Of a stretch of DNA of 64,000 nt, positions 53,101-61,580 are shown piece by piece. The DNA comes from Diplonema papillatum. Lineage: Eukaryota > Euglenozoa > Diplonemea > Diplonemida > Diplonemidae. Below the pieces are notes generated by a model. The model was not told the DNA's origin. It saw only the letters and a program-made list of their open reading frames with translations, and did no database searches. A program made the position numbers and the translations under genes. Each line of letters opens with the position of its first letter. Within the stretch, counting starts at the first letter, position 1. The stretch lies in NCBI GenBank assembly GCA_030068145.1, contig JAPJBO010000362.1:62001-126000 (forward strand), written 5' to 3'.

Positions 53101-54230
53101 GGCTGTTCGCTGTTGCTGTTAGCGTCGGCTTCCGGTGAGCACGACACGGAGAGGACGCCTGTGGGGGCTGGGCACGGGGCAAGCCGCTCGCTCGGCGTGA
53201 GGGATCCGAGCTCGCTGGTCGTCGTTTCCGTGGTGGTGCTTGAGCTTTGGTAGATCCTCGTGGTCCGTGAGTGAGAGGTGCGCTGGCGCTTTTCCCTGCG
53301 GTTCCGGGAAGGAGGCACGGACGACAACGGCGTGGTGGACCCACCGTCAGACCTCGCTTCGCCCGATATGTGGTTCGACCCACTGCCACTCACCAGCCTG
53401 GCTGGTAGGTGGTCCTCCTGCCCTGGCTGCTCGGCGCTGGGCACGGGTCGCAGCCGGCTGCGGAGGGCAGCGCCCTCGTCCGCCCGCTGTGCACTCGCCT
53501 GCGGCTTCGCCTTGTCCGACCGGAGTTGGTCGTCCTTCGGTCGGAAGCACATGAAGCAGGTCGCGGTCTCCTGCTTGTTCACGTACTGGCACTGCCGATT
53601 CCGGCAGCGCCAGTCACCGGGGTGGAACGATCCGCCGAACGCCTCCTTGACGAGCGGGCAGTCCTTCCGGAACTTTTTGTGCAGCAGCCACGGGATGGAC
53701 GACTCCGACCAATTCCGGACGTCGCCTTTGCACCGGTAGCATACGCAGCGATCCGGGCTCTCCAGCGTCGGCTGGTAGAAGTAGCCAGCGGAGCACAGCC
53801 TGGCAGGCGTTGCGTACTGGAACGCGTACGGCCACGACTCGAAGGATGCGAGCCTGTGGGAGGGGGACGCCATCTCGGTGTAGACGGACGGCGGACGGGT
53901 CTGCTTCGAGCAGGCCGCGCAGGTGGCTTCTACCAGAGTATCGATGCTGAGCTCGTACGGCAGGGGCGGTATTGTGCACCACTGGCTGCACACCGAACAC
54001 ATGACGCGCTGTGGCGGCCGCGGCCCCTCCGCCTCCGCCTTCACCTTCGCCTGCTGCCTCGCGGAGTGGGTCGCACGGTGCGACTTCCACGCCATCGCGA
54101 AGCAAGCCTGCGAGCAGAAATACCCGCCCTGCAGCCCGCCCTCCGCGCACTTCGGGCACTGGTGCTGCGTCGTGCACAACTGCGCGCAGCCGGAGCACAG
54201 CACCTTACCCCCCCAGCCCAGCTGCGCCAT
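47127..54230 (-). CDS. BIR/zinc-finger/five-UBL/PUB multidomain protein, exon 1
   Basis: 2,368 codons in one exon. In order: a C6H2-type zinc finger at 12-55 (CxxC, CPKC, FCSQACF, H..H), as in methionine aminopeptidase 1; an extra CxxC...CxxC pair at 78-107; a BIR domain at about 126-195 with exact CX2CX16HX6C (C164, C167, H184, C191); a RanBP2-type zinc finger at 207-228 (W207, C209, C214, N218, C225, C228); a second Cys-rich patch near 415-452; five ubiquitin/SUMO-like folds at about 514-587, 588-660, 753-825, 831-908 and 912-984, the last two closest to the Rad60/SUMO-like type and none ending in Gly-Gly; a PUB-like domain near 1,100-1,180 (FRSLVFEEGRFM, LQAVGFTI); a low-complexity Pro region; two hydrophobic segments near 1,760-1,810 that may be a membrane hairpin; a long coiled coil rich in Gln; and an Ala/Pro tail. 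A role in ubiquitin or SUMO signalling is inferred from domains. Translation past 47,127 gives only Cys-Val repeats, which supports splicing there. Confidence 0.85.
48030..48385 (-). repeat. CAG/CTG-rich polyglutamine tract inside exon 1
   Basis: On the plus strand the sequence is rich in GCTGCTGCT runs, encoding several Gln runs mixed with Lys, Arg, Glu and Leu on the minus strand. All three frames stay open here on both strands, so several long shadow frames exist. Confidence 0.9.
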
Positions 54231-54234
54231 TGCT

Positions 54235-54660
54235 CCCGCCGCTGGGTCCTGGGGAGTGCGGTAGGGCGTGGGGTGAGAGGGTCGGAGGAAGCTGGTCTCT
54301 ATCTACGATTCGCTTGTGTTTCCGACACGATCCCGTGGGCCGTAAGCGATTTTTTTTTTCTCTCTCTCTCTTTTTTCTCCGCGACTTCTTCTTGTTCTTT
54401 TAAATTTGCGTCAAAAGGATCCAGGTCTATGTTCTCTCTTTTTTTCTCTCTCTTTTTCTTCGGTTATGCTTTCTAGACGGACGGGAAGAGACAGAAGAAG
54501 AGGGGGAAACAACGCAAAAGTCACCGCCCGTCCCTCCCCCGTGGAACAATGCAGGGATCCACGTCAGGGGGGGGTAGAGTAGGGAGGTGCGGGAGGGGGG
54601 GGATAGGTGGGGCGAGGGAAGTGGTTAGTTACTCCTTTCTTTTTTTACTTTGTCGCATTC
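54235..54660 (-). promoter_or_regulatory. pyrimidine/purine-biased upstream region of the BIR/UBL gene
   Basis: Directly upstream of the start codon the coding strand carries long purine runs (GAGAGAGAGAGA with A-runs, 54,350-54,460), then G-runs near 54,570-54,605. Such a region could act as a promoter or 5' leader. There is no TATA-like element at a sensible distance. This is inferred from position only. Confidence 0.3.
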
Positions 54661-54869
54661 AGGACATTTTCGCTCTTTCGTCCGTCATGTGTTTGTGTAG
54701 TGTGTATTCTTGATCTCTGTGGGTTTGGATGATTCGGTTGGAGTGAGTCCATTTTTGCTAAGCTGAGAAATGAATCTGCACGAGTCCCTAACCGTATCGT
54801 CATCGGCCGTCATCGGGCGCTGGTACTGTCTACCTGCCGCCACCGCTTCTTCTTGCCATTGTTGTGTTC

Positions 54870-55000
54870 CGCGGATACACAAGGCGGACCAGCATCACTG
54901 CGGAACTTGAGTGCATGCAGACAGGACTGGGGTCTGGTTTTGTCTGTCGGTTGTTCGTAGCTCGTCACGGCCAGGACCACCCGACGAAGAAGAGCAAGCA
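54870..55000 (+). repeat. family B dispersed repeat, short copy
   Basis: Starts at ACACAAGGCGGACCAGCATC, with CAGACAGGACTGGGGTCTGG and GTAGCTCGTCACGGCCAGGA. It lacks the 5' part of the unit. Confidence 0.6.
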
Positions 55001-55794
55001 AAACCGTCTCGGAAAGAAGATCCCCATGGGCACAACCAACCGGTGCAAAAACAGGGGGCGGATGCTGAACATTGTCTAGGTTCCCGCAAATCTCCCGCTA
55101 ATCGTAAGCAGCTCAAAATTCAACTTTTGCCTGCCGGCTTTGCACACGTTCAACGGAAAAAGAATGCAGATGGTTTCGTGTCAGCAATGAAGAAGGGAAC
55201 GGTGATGAGGGGAGCAAGGCCTCATCAATCTTAGGAGCCAGGGGGTACGGGTGGGGGGGGGGGGTCGGGGGCAGCCTAGTCGGAAGAAAAAGAAGAGGAC
55301 CCCAGCGGGGCGCGACTTTATCCAGTATTGGGGCTGCTTTTTTTTTCGACCGGACAAGACCCAAGGCAAGGACCCTTGCTGCGTTCGGTGCATGGCACTG
55401 CACACAAAGCTGGCTGCACGGTGGACTCAGAAGCTGGAGCCAAAGAGGGTGTGTACCCGAAAAGCGGGTGTGGCCCCCGCTTTTTCTAACTCCAGCTTTT
55501 GACTGCAGCTTCTGAGGCTGGACTCCACCGTGTGTGGACCGCAAGCCTTCCAGGTCAGTCCCTGTGCACAAAGCTGCGATTGCAAGCCACCCGTCATGCG
55601 ACACACCAGCACAGCTCTGGTGGATTCCCTGCTACGTGATGTGTGCACAAGGCTGGTCACAATTCACTAAACCTCCTGTCGTGTGACCTGTGCGCAAAGC
55701 TGACTACTAGTCACAAAGCGCCCCCCGCGCGCGAAGCACGTCCCGACAGAACCTCTGTCATGTAACGTGTGCACGAAACTGGTACTAAGTACGT
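55001..55794. repeat. no gene; family E copy
   Basis: At 55,425-55,540 a family E copy has GAAGCTGGAG, CCCGAAAAGCGGG and CTCCAGCTTTTGACTGCAGC. A G-run lies at 55,246-55,263. The stretch 55,550-55,790 repeats short phrases (TGTGCACAA.GCTG, GTC.TG.GAC) about four times at about 60-70 bp spacing. Confidence 0.45.
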
Positions 55795-55978
55795 GTCGAG
55801 GCTATTTCTCTTCGCTGCCTCAGCAGTGTTGCTATTGGGCAATTTGCGTACCTGCTGCCATCCTTAGATGTGGTAGCCGTTTCTCAGGCTCCCTCTCCGG
55901 AATCGAACCCTAATTCCCCGTTACCCGTTACAGCCACGGTAGTCCACTACACTACCGTCAAAAGCTGATAGGGCAGAA
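55795..55978 (-). rRNA. 18S rRNA fragment
   Basis: The minus strand reads conserved small-subunit rRNA in order: TCTGCCCTATCAGCTTTTGA, GTAGTGTAGTGGACTACCG, TGGCTGTAACGGGTAACGG, GGAATTAGGGTTCGATTCC, GGAGAGGGAGCCTGAGAAAC and GGCTACCACATCTAAGG, ending at a variable stretch before GAAATAGCC. It is about 180 bp of a gene of about 1.8 kb, so an isolated fragment. The last 60 bases are divergent but match the second fragment at 12.2 kb, which suggests both come from this organism's own rRNA. Confidence 0.92.
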
Positions 55979-56399
55979 GCTCTTGCGGGCTTGCACCGAC
56001 TTGAAGTCGTGTGCTATCACGCTGTACACCACACAGCCGCCAGCTGGTACCGTGCGCGCAGCATACAGTTTTGACGAAGCCCGGACACGTGGCGTGTGTC
56101 CACAACTGACCACACGTTGCAAGGCTCCAGTCATGTGACGCGGAGGCCACACAGAGCTCTTCATAGCAAGAAGTAAGGGGGAGCGAAGCGGCCGTGCAGT
56201 GGCGAGGTGGAAACGCGTCGAGACAGGGCAAACCGAAGGCGCACAAGCAACCCCCGAATATCAATTCTCGCCGGCCAAAAAAGAGCAGAAAAAAGGGGGG
56301 AGAGAGAAAAGGGCCCAGTTCTGACGCGCGCTAGGCAGGTAATGCGTGCGGTGAACATGCCTTCGTTCAACTTCGGAAGTCTGCGATGCAACTGACACA
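55979..56399. other. no gene recognised
   Basis: I see nothing I can support here. Short frames on both strands overlap. Confidence 0.35.
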
Positions 56400-56620
56400 A
56401 AGAGAGAGAGAGAGAGACGAGTTAGAGTGCGGGGGCCATCTCTCCGGGGAGTTTCCGGTCTCACTTCTCTTCGTGCTGCTACGGCGGGCGTAAGTCGCTC
56501 CGGAGGCGCGCTGCAGGTTGCGGCCCTGCTAGCCGGAGTTGGCGCTGCAGCGGGCGCTCTGGCCGGCGGGTGAGCTCGTCTCGCGGGGGATCGCCGCCTT
56601 GTAACGCTGCGGGCCCTCTT
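56400..56620 (+). repeat. family J dispersed repeat, copy 2
   Basis: The (GA)n run and the following sequence match 1,106-1,310, with an extra GC-rich insert after GCTACGGCGGGCG. Confidence 0.6.
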
Positions 56621-57090
56621 CTTTCTCGCGACTGCGCCCTCTGGGGTCATTCAAGAGGCTCGGAGAGCGCCGGTCGCTGGTTGAGAGGCCCTCTCAGAGG
56701 GTTTCAGGACAGAATGGTAAGCGCTTTGCAAGCAGAACGGGTCTGTCACTCTCGCCAACCTGAATTATGCACGATTCTGTGGGCATAATGCCTACTACTA
56801 CTTTAGTAGCAGTAGAGGTTTAGCAAACCGTTTACCAATGGTACCGAGTCTACGGCGGCGGCCACAAAGACAGAGGCTTGCATCCGGTGCCCGACCACCC
56901 ACGGGGTTGAGGAAAACAACGTTTCCCTAGCGCTCCCCTGTAGACAGAAACGAGGTAAAAATGAGGGCTTTACTTTCCCCCTCCCGGGTTCGATCCTTTC
57001 TTCGCCAAACAAGCCGGGTGGGGTTGGGTGAACGTCACGCACGTGGAAGAGGTGTGCTGGCGGGGCGCGCTTCTTGCTATATATACCTAC
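56621..57090. other. no gene recognised
   Basis: CCCGGGTTCGATCC near 56,985 resembles a tRNA T-loop, but no tRNA fold can be built around it. Nothing else is recognised. Confidence 0.35.
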
Positions 57091-57303
57091 TCCCCCGTGT
57101 TAGTGTCGCCTACCTTAGGGACTTTTTAAGGCACCTTTTCCTAAAAGGCGACACTAACACGGGAAGCCGTTGGTGAGGATGAGACAGTCTTCATGCAAAT
57201 ACAGGAACCCTTTTGAGAACCGTCTTCCCGTGTTAGTGTCACCTCGCGTTTTCAGGCAAAAAGGCGACACTGACAAGGCTAAACGGAGGCGACACTAACA
57301 CGG
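57091..57303. mobile_element. pair of small palindromic elements
   Basis: CCCGTGTTAGTGTCGCC at 57,091 pairs with its exact inverse ending at 57,163. A second pair starts at 57,227 (one mismatch) and ends at 57,303. An additional half copy GGCGACACTGAC lies inside the second. The units could be two MITE-like foldbacks of about 75 bp, or one 213-bp element with internal copies. A family C repeat follows directly. Confidence 0.7.
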
Positions 57304-57380
57304 GGGGAAAATCTTAGTTTAATGTTTAGGCAGAGCACTGCCTCTCATGCGTGGTTGATGCTAGCATCAAGTCTTGGCTC
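57304..57380 (+). repeat. family C foldback repeat
   Basis: GGGGGAAAATCTTAGTTTAA, GCACTGCCTCTCATGCGTGG and TGATGCTAGCATCA. This copy is truncated after AAGTCTTGG. Confidence 0.65.
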
Positions 57381-57619
57381 TCTGGTTGACCGTAGAGACT
57401 TGGGTATGGAGGGGGGTTGAGAAAAGTAAGAGGGTGCAGCTCGTTTCGGGTGTTGTGTCACTCGGTTGTGAAACCGTTTATCATCTCTCGCGTTGCGAAA
57501 CACCCAAGGTTTCTGTTTTGCACATAGACAGCGGGGCGGTGCCGGCAGGTCGACAGGGGTGGGGACGCGGCGCGGCGCGCCCGCCGGCGCCAACTCGGCT
57601 GAATTCGCCTTATTTTTAC

Positions 57620-58063
57620 CTAATCGTAGAGGGCCGTCATCGGCTTGTCCCGGTCGTCTGCGAATTTGATTAGCTCCTTGAAAAGGGGCGAGGCCTTCAA
57701 GTCGTCAGGGATCGTGTCCATCTTCGTCTTCCGTACGAGCCAGCAGTACAGATCGTTGTCGTACTGGCGGAGGATGTCGTTCCACTGCTTCAGCTCGTCG
57801 ACCGACCAAGTAGGGATGTTGGCCTTGCCGTACGTTCCCAGTAGCGCGTCCATCTCCAGCATACCGCGCTTTCCCGACTGGTAGGAGAGTCGCTTGCGCG
57901 CTGTTTCGATGTCAGCTTCGAACTTTACGGCGGCGGTAGGCTGCCGCATGTCCATGCTTTCGTAGTCGACGTGGTTGATTTCGATGTTCATGTTGTGCAG
58001 GCCTTGCTCCTTCATCGACACCGCATAGCACCGCACGGCGGTCCGGCTGGCAATGCGGAACAT
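57620..58063 (-). CDS. SDHAF2: succinate dehydrogenase assembly factor 2, mitochondrial
   Basis: A 147-residue product of the SDHAF2/Sdh5 (bacterial SdhE/YgfY) family, which promotes FAD attachment to the flavoprotein subunit of complex II in the mitochondrial matrix. The N-terminus MFRIASRTAVRCYAVSM is basic and amphipathic with no acidic residue, as expected of a mitochondrial presequence. The domain spans about 68-135, with RKRLSYQSGKRGMLEMDALL containing the conserved RGM-E-D core (R-G-in the SdhE flavinylation motif), then LLGTYG and a late NDLYCWLVRKTKM. Length fits the family. I chose the ATG at 58,063 because the 33 codons before it run into a family C repeat and lack targeting character. 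It is intronless. A family C repeat lies about 60 bp upstream, where the promoter should be. Confidence 0.92.
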   Translation of the reverse strand: MFRIASRTAVRCYAVSMKEQGLHNMNIEINHVDYESMDMRQPTAAVKFEADIETARKRLSYQSGKRGMLEMDALLGTYGKANIPTWSVDELKQWNDILRQYDNDLYCWLVRKTKMDTIPDDLKASPLFKELIKFADDRDKPMTALYD

Positions 58064-58123
58064 TGTCTCGCTTTTTCTCCTTTTTTCTTGGTGGCTTCCT
58101 TTCGTTTTGTGTTTGGGACTGCA

Positions 58124-58680
58124 TGGGGGGGAAAATCTTAGTTTAATGTTTAGGCAGAGCACTGCCTCTCATGCATGGTTGATGCTAGCATCAAGTCTTC
58201 TTCGAGGAAGATGTCGTCTAGGAAAGGGATGCAAAATAGAAAATAGAAAGTTGTAAGGAGGGGAGTGTAAGGCTCCCAAAGTGGGGAGTTGGGGGGGGGG
58301 GGGGGGGTTGCAAGAACGTGCTTGGAATGGGTATGTGCTCAACACCGCAGCTGCGCCGTGTTTCGGTCCTTTAAGCCACGGACACATAAGGCGGACCGTC
58401 ATCAGCGCAGAACCTGAGCGTCTGCAGACAGGACAGCGGTGTGAATTCGTAGCTCGTCACAGCCAGGACCACTCGTGCTACCAGAGCACAGGCGAATCCG
58501 TCACGGGGAGGAGGCCCCTACAAGGCCCCCTTCTCCTTTTTTTCTCTTTCGGTGGCTTCCTTTCGTTTTGTGTTTGGGACTCCATGGGGGGAAAATCTTA
58601 GTTTCGTGTTCAGGCGCTACTTGCCTCTCATGTGTTTGATGCTAGCATCAAGTCTTCTTCGCGGAATGCAGAGTCTTATT
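58124..58680 (+). repeat. family C copy, G-run, family B copy, family C copy
   Basis: A family C unit at 58,124-58,235 is followed by a G-run (58,288-58,306) that leads straight into a family B unit (58,306-58,530), then a second family C unit at 58,585-58,675. CTTTCGTTTTGTGTTTGGGACT precedes both family C copies (58,101 and 58,559), so this flank is duplicated too. The block overlaps the upstream region of SDHAF2. Confidence 0.7.
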
Positions 58681-59530
58681 TTCTGTTCTTTTCTTTCTTT
58701 CGTTGTCGACAACTTCTTTTTTCTCCTTCTGGGGGGGGGGGGGGGGGGGCGGCATCGACAATGCATCAATAACAATGCAGCGGGGTGAAGAAACTCCGTA
58801 CTCTTGTCAGCGAGGCACCGTGTGTACTTGGTCGTATAGCACGCTACGCAGTTGTGGGCATAAACATGCGAGCGGTATCACGAAGAGACCTTATGATGAG
58901 ATATTATGTTACAGCAGGCATACTATGGTCAACAGTTGCAGAACGCGTAACGCTGCAGGCAGGGGGACAAACCACCTGACACAGTCCTTACAGCAACGTT
59001 TTGGGCCAACAAGGGGTGCTTGGTGGTACGAGTACGCTACTAAGCAATGTGGGCAGGACTCCGGCGAATCGTGCGCTCGGTGTGTGAGCACGTTGCATGG
59101 GTGGGACGAAACTCCTTCGCGGCACGGGCATAAACATGGGAGGGACCGTGCAGCAATTAGGAGCACTTTATTAACAGACTGCGGTCCAGAGGACCGCGCA
59201 TACAGTCGGCAAAGAATTTGAACTGAATGAGGCCCAAAATCAGACACGTCGTACTCGTATTTCGGGAAGCTGGGGCCTCGCCCTCGTTGACGACCAGTGT
59301 TCCTTCCCAGCTGCTGGGGGTTGGCCTCTGAGAGGCCCGGGAGAGATCCCAGGAGCTTTGCTTCAGTCCAAGGTGGTGATCATTAACCAAACGGCCGTGT
59401 GCCTTGCGGGCGTTCGCGTCAACCCACTATTGTAAGCACGAAACGATGAAGGCGGGTGAGATACTTCCATAACGTTCTTCCACGCGAGCCGCGCTGGTGG
59501 AAAAGACAGGACGGGGGCTGCAGGCTAGGA
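58681..59530. other. no gene recognised
   Basis: A G-run lies at 58,731-58,749. Open frames from 58,700 to 59,247 on both strands have no recognisable domain. GGGCATAAACATG.GAG occurs twice (58,857 and 59,128). Confidence 0.35.
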
Positions 59531-59537
59531 ACGTTCC

Positions 59538-60222
59538 GCCGGGGGGGGGGGGCAAGGGTACCTGTAAATCCAGGGTCTCCGGGGCCCGGGCCCCGGGCCC
59601 CGGGTTAGCGCTAGGGTCCAGATAGGGTCCAGGCCCACGGTAATCACGCCATCCAAGGATGGAATCGTCAATATTGCAGCTTCCACAACAAGCGGAGAGC
59701 AAGACGAGAAAAAATCAAGAAATAAACTTGATAAAATTTGATAAAAAAAGCTCACAGTCGTGCATTTACCATAGGGGCTGAGCGGGCGGAGGCTCTAAGG
59801 TGAAATGGTCAAAATGCCCTGGGAAAAATGTGGGACAAAAACTTTCCGAAATGCGAGTTTTAGGGATTCCGGCCCAAAAAAAAAATTTTTTTTTTCAACA
59901 CCCACCTTGCCACCTGTGACCTTGGGTGACTGAGCCGTGGTACCCTTTAGACAGCCAGCTAGACCTGCCAGAACCTGAAAACCTCCTTCAGGTTTCGTGG
60001 CTGTGTCGAAAAATACATTCCGAGGACGTTTTTGAACGCTTTTGAATCCGTTGAGCTCAAGGACAGTCTGGGGCCCTGGAATGGAATTGTAAACGAATTG
60101 CATCTCGCACCAGAGAGTTTTTCCTTTGGTAATCGTTCAGGGCCAAAACCCTGGAAAATTTTCCAGGGCCCGGGCCCCGAGTTACAGGTACCCCTGGGGG
60201 GGGGGGGGGGGGGGGGGGGAGG
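59538..60222. mobile_element. G-run-bordered inverted-repeat element (about 680 bp)
   Basis: The left end is a run of about 12 G, then CAAGGGTACCTGTAA, ATCCAGGGTC and GGGGCCCGGGCCCCGGG. The right end is the inverse: CGGGCCCCGAGTTACAGG, TACCCCTGGGG and a run of about 25 G. The interior has an A9T10 palindrome near 59,880 and no coding capacity. A target-site duplication cannot be read because both ends dissolve in G-runs. Confidence 0.65.
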
Positions 60223-60980
60223 TAAGACCATGGTTGTGGCGTTATGATGGCGACCTGGAGATCATCCGAGAATCTGCATCGAAGAGCAGAGGCGCGCCGA
60301 CAGCCCTTCGATATCCAATCTAGCAAAGCGGTTCCTTCCGCGTTGCCTTTCAGATCCTCTATTCCAGAATCGGAATCTAAACCGCAACCTTGCTACGACC
60401 TTTGCTTCCTCTACCGGAGAAGCATTGCTTGGATTCGGGCACGCTGAACTTGTTGCTTGCCAAGAACGAGCTTTCCTCTCACAAGTTGCATCCCACAGCC
60501 GATTGTTAGCAACGAAAGGGCGCGGTGTACAACACTGAGACCTAATGCGCACGGTTGCGTGGTGGTGATACATAGTCTTGATGTCGGATGTCAACTCCTG
60601 TGGGACTCAGAATCAGCTCCCGCTCCTCGATGAAATGGGACTTCTCTGCGGAAAGCTGAGCCCACCCAACGACTCGAATGCCTTCGCAGAAATTCGTGCC
60701 TGCGATGTAAGAAGTTCACCTCTGACGTAGGAGTACGTTTGACCGCGGCAGTTCCTATTGGCGCTGCTCAACGAGGCCATAGACGAAACTCAACACGACA
60801 AAAAAGAGTCGAGAGAATCGATCCCTTGATATGCTATGCGCTATCACGCACTGCTTAAAAGAGTCGAAATAATCGATCCCTTGCTATGCTGTGCTTTATC
60901 ATGCACTGCTTCTTCACAGAGCCGACCACCACCGGTGGTCGGCTCGTAACGTCGCCAGAGGATTGTCGGCAACTTGACAA
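60223..60980. other. no gene; one small duplication
   Basis: AAAAGAGTCGA.A.AATCGATCC and CCTTG.TATGCT.TGC occur twice at 60,800-60,905. No gene is supported. Confidence 0.4.
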
Positions 60981-60982
60981 AA

Positions 60983-61360
60983 AAGAAGGCCCAGAAGAAG
61001 GCGTCGTATCGATGGTCGTCGGCCGGGCAGTGCTCTTTGATGTGCTGCTTTATGAGCTGCAGCGGCAGCTTGCGGACGGAGCCGAGGCGGCGCACGGGCG
61101 CCACCGGCACCAGCGCGTTCCACTGGATGGCCCCCGTCTTCGACTTCGAGATGCGCGGGCGGCGCAGGGTCCGCCGGGAGGATCGAGATTTTGATGATGC
61201 AGTGGTTCGGAATCGGCCGCTCGCACTCCGCGTCGGAGAAGATCGGCACGAACGACACGTGCAGGTCCTCCTTGGTCAGCCGGGGGTGGATCGTCAGCAG
61301 GGCCCTGGACGCAAGGTATAGACGAGAGCTGCGCTGCCAATACGTCAGAGGGACTCCTAC
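60983..61360 (-). pseudogene. broken copy of the 3' end of the Schlafen-like gene
   Basis: Matches 61,583-61,955 closely. An 11-bp deletion (near 61,150) removes the equivalent of TGCAGGTACAG and shifts the frame. The coding part therefore ends out of frame, and the upstream two thirds of the gene are missing. It lies directly downstream of the intact gene, separated by foldback element T3. Confidence 0.88.
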
Positions 61361-61411
61361 GTCAGAGGCGAACTTCTTAGATCGTAGGACTGCGAAAGCA
61401 TTTCGACAAGA

Positions 61412-61540
61412 ATGTTGAAGTATGGCTAAAGATAAAGTGGTGTCACCTGAGGGGGTAATCTCAGGGCCGTCCACGTGATAAGCCGTGAAGCAGCGGCTGC
61501 CGGCTTATCCCGTGACACCTTTAATATGTGGTATTGTAAC
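61412..61540 (+). mobile_element. foldback element T, copy T3 (short)
   Basis: The core at 61,439-61,519 has the same GGTGTCAC/GTGACACC ends, the CTGAG-CTCAG hairpin and the GATAAGCCG/CGGCTTATC inner pair as T1 and T2. It lacks the spacer of about 53 bp between the inner arms. The left flank GTATGGCTAAAGATAAAG is shared; the right flank diverges soon after GTGACACCTTTAATATGT. Confidence 0.75.
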
Positions 61541-61580
61541 CCTTTCTTTTTTCAGTGATCGAAGCTCTCCCAAAGACTTC

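Noticed and set aside
55890-55910. GGTTCGATTCC on the minus strand as a tRNA T arm
   Set aside because: It is part of the conserved 18S rRNA stretch that continues on both sides.
56980-57010. CGGGTTCGATCC as the T arm of a tRNA gene
   Set aside because: No acceptor, D or anticodon stem can be built at the right distances on either strand.
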